Part shown: piece after piece, positions 16,083-17,041 of the stretch
Numbering within the stretch: position 1 is the stretch's first letter
Layout: every line of letters begins with the position of its first letter
NCBI GenBank assembly: GCA_946184715.1
Contig: CAMHGU010000018.1
Span: 1-17,041, forward strand
Direction of reading: 5' to 3'
Source of the DNA: an uncultured bacterium
Lineage (GTDB): Bacteria > Bacteroidota > Bacteroidia > Bacteroidales > Muribaculaceae
Length of the DNA: 17,041 nt
Program-made: the position numbers and the translations under genes
The notes under the pieces: model-generated
What the model was told of the DNA's origin: nothing
Seen by the model: only the letters and a program-made list of their open reading frames with translations
The model's database searches: none

Positions 16083-16127
16083 GCCCAACTTCAACGCTGA
16101 AAAAACTTTTCGGCGTCGAAGTTGGGC
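16083..16127. terminator. Long stem-loop after the amidohydrolase gene
   Basis: GCCCAACTTC (16083-16092) pairs with GAAGTTGGGC (16118-16127). Inside, after one mismatch, ACGC pairs with GCGT, T with G, and GAAA with TTTC around a short loop. The structure starts 36 bp after the stop codon, so a role as terminator or mRNA 3' protection is likely. It lacks a T run (TATGTAG follows), so Rho-independent termination is not assured. Confidence 0.55.
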
Positions 16128-16148
16128 TATGTAGTCGTAACGGCCGAG

Positions 16149-16367
16149 ATGAATACCGACGACGGACGGCGAGTGCCGGTTCGGCAGAGCGCCGAAGCCG
16201 AAGAGTTGACGGCAGCGCTCTACAGCCTGCTCGAAGTCAACCCTTCCCCGATAGGAAAAGTAAAATCCGTGGTACCCCTAAAACCACTTCCCCAAAAAGT
16301 CCCGACTGACAATCAGGCACTTACGCAGCCCTTAGCCGCAATGCGGACTAAAGCGGATAGAATATGA
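16149..16367 (+). CDS. Doubtful small ORF between amidohydrolase and abiEi
   Basis: An open frame of 72 codons from the ATG at 16149; an in-frame TTG at 16122 would lie inside the stem-loop. The first half (R-R-V-P-V-R-Q-S-A-E-A-E-E-L-T-A-A-L-Y-S-L-L) looks mildly helical and uses host-like codons. The second half is rich in Pro, Lys and Gln with no recognised fold. It has no promoter of its own and no resemblance I can name. It may be a remnant or chance frame in the 309-bp gap (16128-16436), which otherwise shows only a small hairpin (TTAGCCGC/GCGG-A-CTAA, 16332-16351). Confidence 0.15.
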   Translation: MNTDDGRRVPVRQSAEAEELTAALYSLLEVNPSPIGKVKSVVPLKPLPQKVPTDNQALTQPLAAMRTKADRI

Positions 16368-16393
16368 AATATTTTTGGTGCAAAAAGGTGCGG

Positions 16394-16419
16394 ATATAAT
16401 AATATTGTTATTATATTTG
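16394..16419 (+). promoter_or_regulatory. Promoter and candidate operator of the abiEi-like gene
   Basis: TATATTTG at 16412-16419 matches the -7 consensus; the -33 region has GTG (16388-16390) rather than TTG. A 9-bp perfect inverted repeat, ATATAATAA (16394-16402) and TTATTATAT (16408-16416) with a 5-nt spacer, overlaps the -7 element. AbiEi antitoxins are known to repress their own operon by binding inverted repeats at the promoter, so this is a good operator candidate. The leader would be only about 11 nt. Confidence 0.5.
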
Positions 16420-16436
16420 CATCAAAATTACTCAAT

Positions 16437-17041
16437 ATGACATTGCGAAAGTGGATTGAAGATAGGGCTGTTCATGGTTATCCCACGTTTTCGGTCGAAG
16501 ATGTGAGAGCTGCCGGCTTGTGCTCTTCAGAACAGATTCTACAGAACGAACTCTCCAGATTATGTTCAAACAAGACCATAGCCAGTGTATATAGAGGTTA
16601 TTACGTTATTATTCCAGTTCATTATGTTTTGCGCGGATCAGTGCCGGCGACCTATTATATTGACCAGTTAATGTCGTACCTGCAAAAGCCTTACTATGTA
16701 TGTATGCTTAGCGCAGCCGAGATGCTTGGTGCAGCTCATCAGCGTCCCCAGCAATTCTCTGTAATGACGACTTTTCCTAAGCGTAGGACAGTTTCTACTC
16801 GTAATGTAACCATAGATTGGTTTTATCGGGATGGACTACCAGAGGAAGCCCTAATTACAAAGAATACAGAAACGGGAACTATCCGCATTTCAAATCCTCT
16901 TCTGACAGCCGCTGACCTTGTGCAGTATCAGCAACACGCGGGCGGACTTTCGCGGGTCGCCACCGTACTTGAAGAACTTTCAGAACAGATTGACGTTAAC
17001 AAGCAATTTGCGCCGGTTGCAACTTATGTAAAAAAGGTCGT
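16437..17041 (+). CDS. abiEi: AbiEi-family antitoxin, type IV toxin-antitoxin system (partial, 3' end outside window)
   Basis: The frame from the ATG at 16437 stays open to the window end (201 codons plus 2 nt). Residues about 1-60 look like a winged-helix DNA-binding domain (T-F-S-V-E-D-V-R-A-A-G, then an R-G-Y-Y-V-I-I-P wing). Then come Y-Y-I-D-Q-L-M (73-79), P-Y-Y-V-C-M-L-S-A-A-E-M-L-G-A-A-H (85-101) and S-N-P-L-L-T-A-A-D-L-V (152-162), the pattern of AbiEi antitoxins and related transcriptional regulators. In AbiE systems the antitoxin represses the operon and counters AbiEii, a nucleotidyltransferase toxin normally encoded just downstream; that region lies beyond this window. Codon use (frequent AGA/AGG, TTA, ATA) and lower G+C differ from the core genes to the left, suggesting acquisition. 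A lone regulator of this family is the alternative. Confidence 0.75.
   Translation, partial: MTLRKWIEDRAVHGYPTFSVEDVRAAGLCSSEQILQNELSRLCSNKTIASVYRGYYVIIPVHYVLRGSVPATYYIDQLMSYLQKPYYVCMLSAAEMLGAAHQRPQQFSVMTTFPKRRTVSTRNVTIDWFYRDGLPEEALITKNTETGTIRISNPLLTAADLVQYQQHAGGLSRVATVLEELSEQIDVNKQFAPVATYVKKV

Noticed and set aside
16083..16127. True integron attC site
   Set aside because: It is shorter than usual attC sites, the region next to the core boxes is fully paired instead of carrying the unpaired central spacer, and no second copy was seen downstream. It is kept only as an oddity.

Overview
The window reads as chromosomal DNA of a Bacteroidales bacterium with moderately high G+C. A gut Muribaculaceae-like or related lineage is plausible, but the family cannot be fixed from this sequence. 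The phylum is supported by repeated matches to the Bacteroidota promoter (-7 TAnnTTTG, in the best case with TTG 20 bp upstream), by start codons without Shine-Dalgarno sequences in AT-rich leaders, and by the protein types: a long IF-2 with an Ala/Pro/Glu/Lys linker, a PqqL-like M16 peptidase, and NrdD with an R-I-I-G-Y radical motif.

Layout. (1) 68-2890 (+): secreted zinc peptidase of family M16. It converges on the operon that follows; a pair of stem-loops at 2920-2989 separates them. (2) 7647-3033 (-): rimP-nusA-infB, the conserved ribosome maturation, transcription elongation and translation initiation operon. (3) 7648-8599: a 950-bp divergent intergenic region holding the rimP promoter, a 12-bp direct repeat, a G-quadruplex motif, three AAAAGTTT(T)CC-type repeats, a consensus + strand promoter, a GC-rich potentially structured RNA of about 200 nt, and a large perfect hairpin. 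(4) 8600-11205 (+): nrdD-nrdG, the oxygen-sensitive class III ribonucleotide reductase and its radical-SAM activase, overlapping by 7 nt. (5) 11281-13211 (+): a beta-propeller-like lipoprotein and an outer-membrane phospholipase A (PldA) with the complete His-Ser-Asn active site. (6) 13388-16046 (+): a DUF3089-like alpha/beta hydrolase and a YtcJ-like metal-dependent amidohydrolase, ending at a long stem-loop. (7) 16128-17041: a poorly coding spacer, then a lower-GC gene cut by the window end that looks like an AbiEi-family antitoxin (type IV toxin-antitoxin / abortive infection). A 9-bp inverted repeat overlaps its -7 element.

Most of the window is core genome. The parts that most deserve a second look are the nrdD upstream region, with its possible new or 6S-like RNA or long leader, and the right edge, where an AbiE defence module appears to begin. 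No CRISPR array, rRNA, tRNA or insertion sequence was seen. All names rest on motif reading, without database searches.
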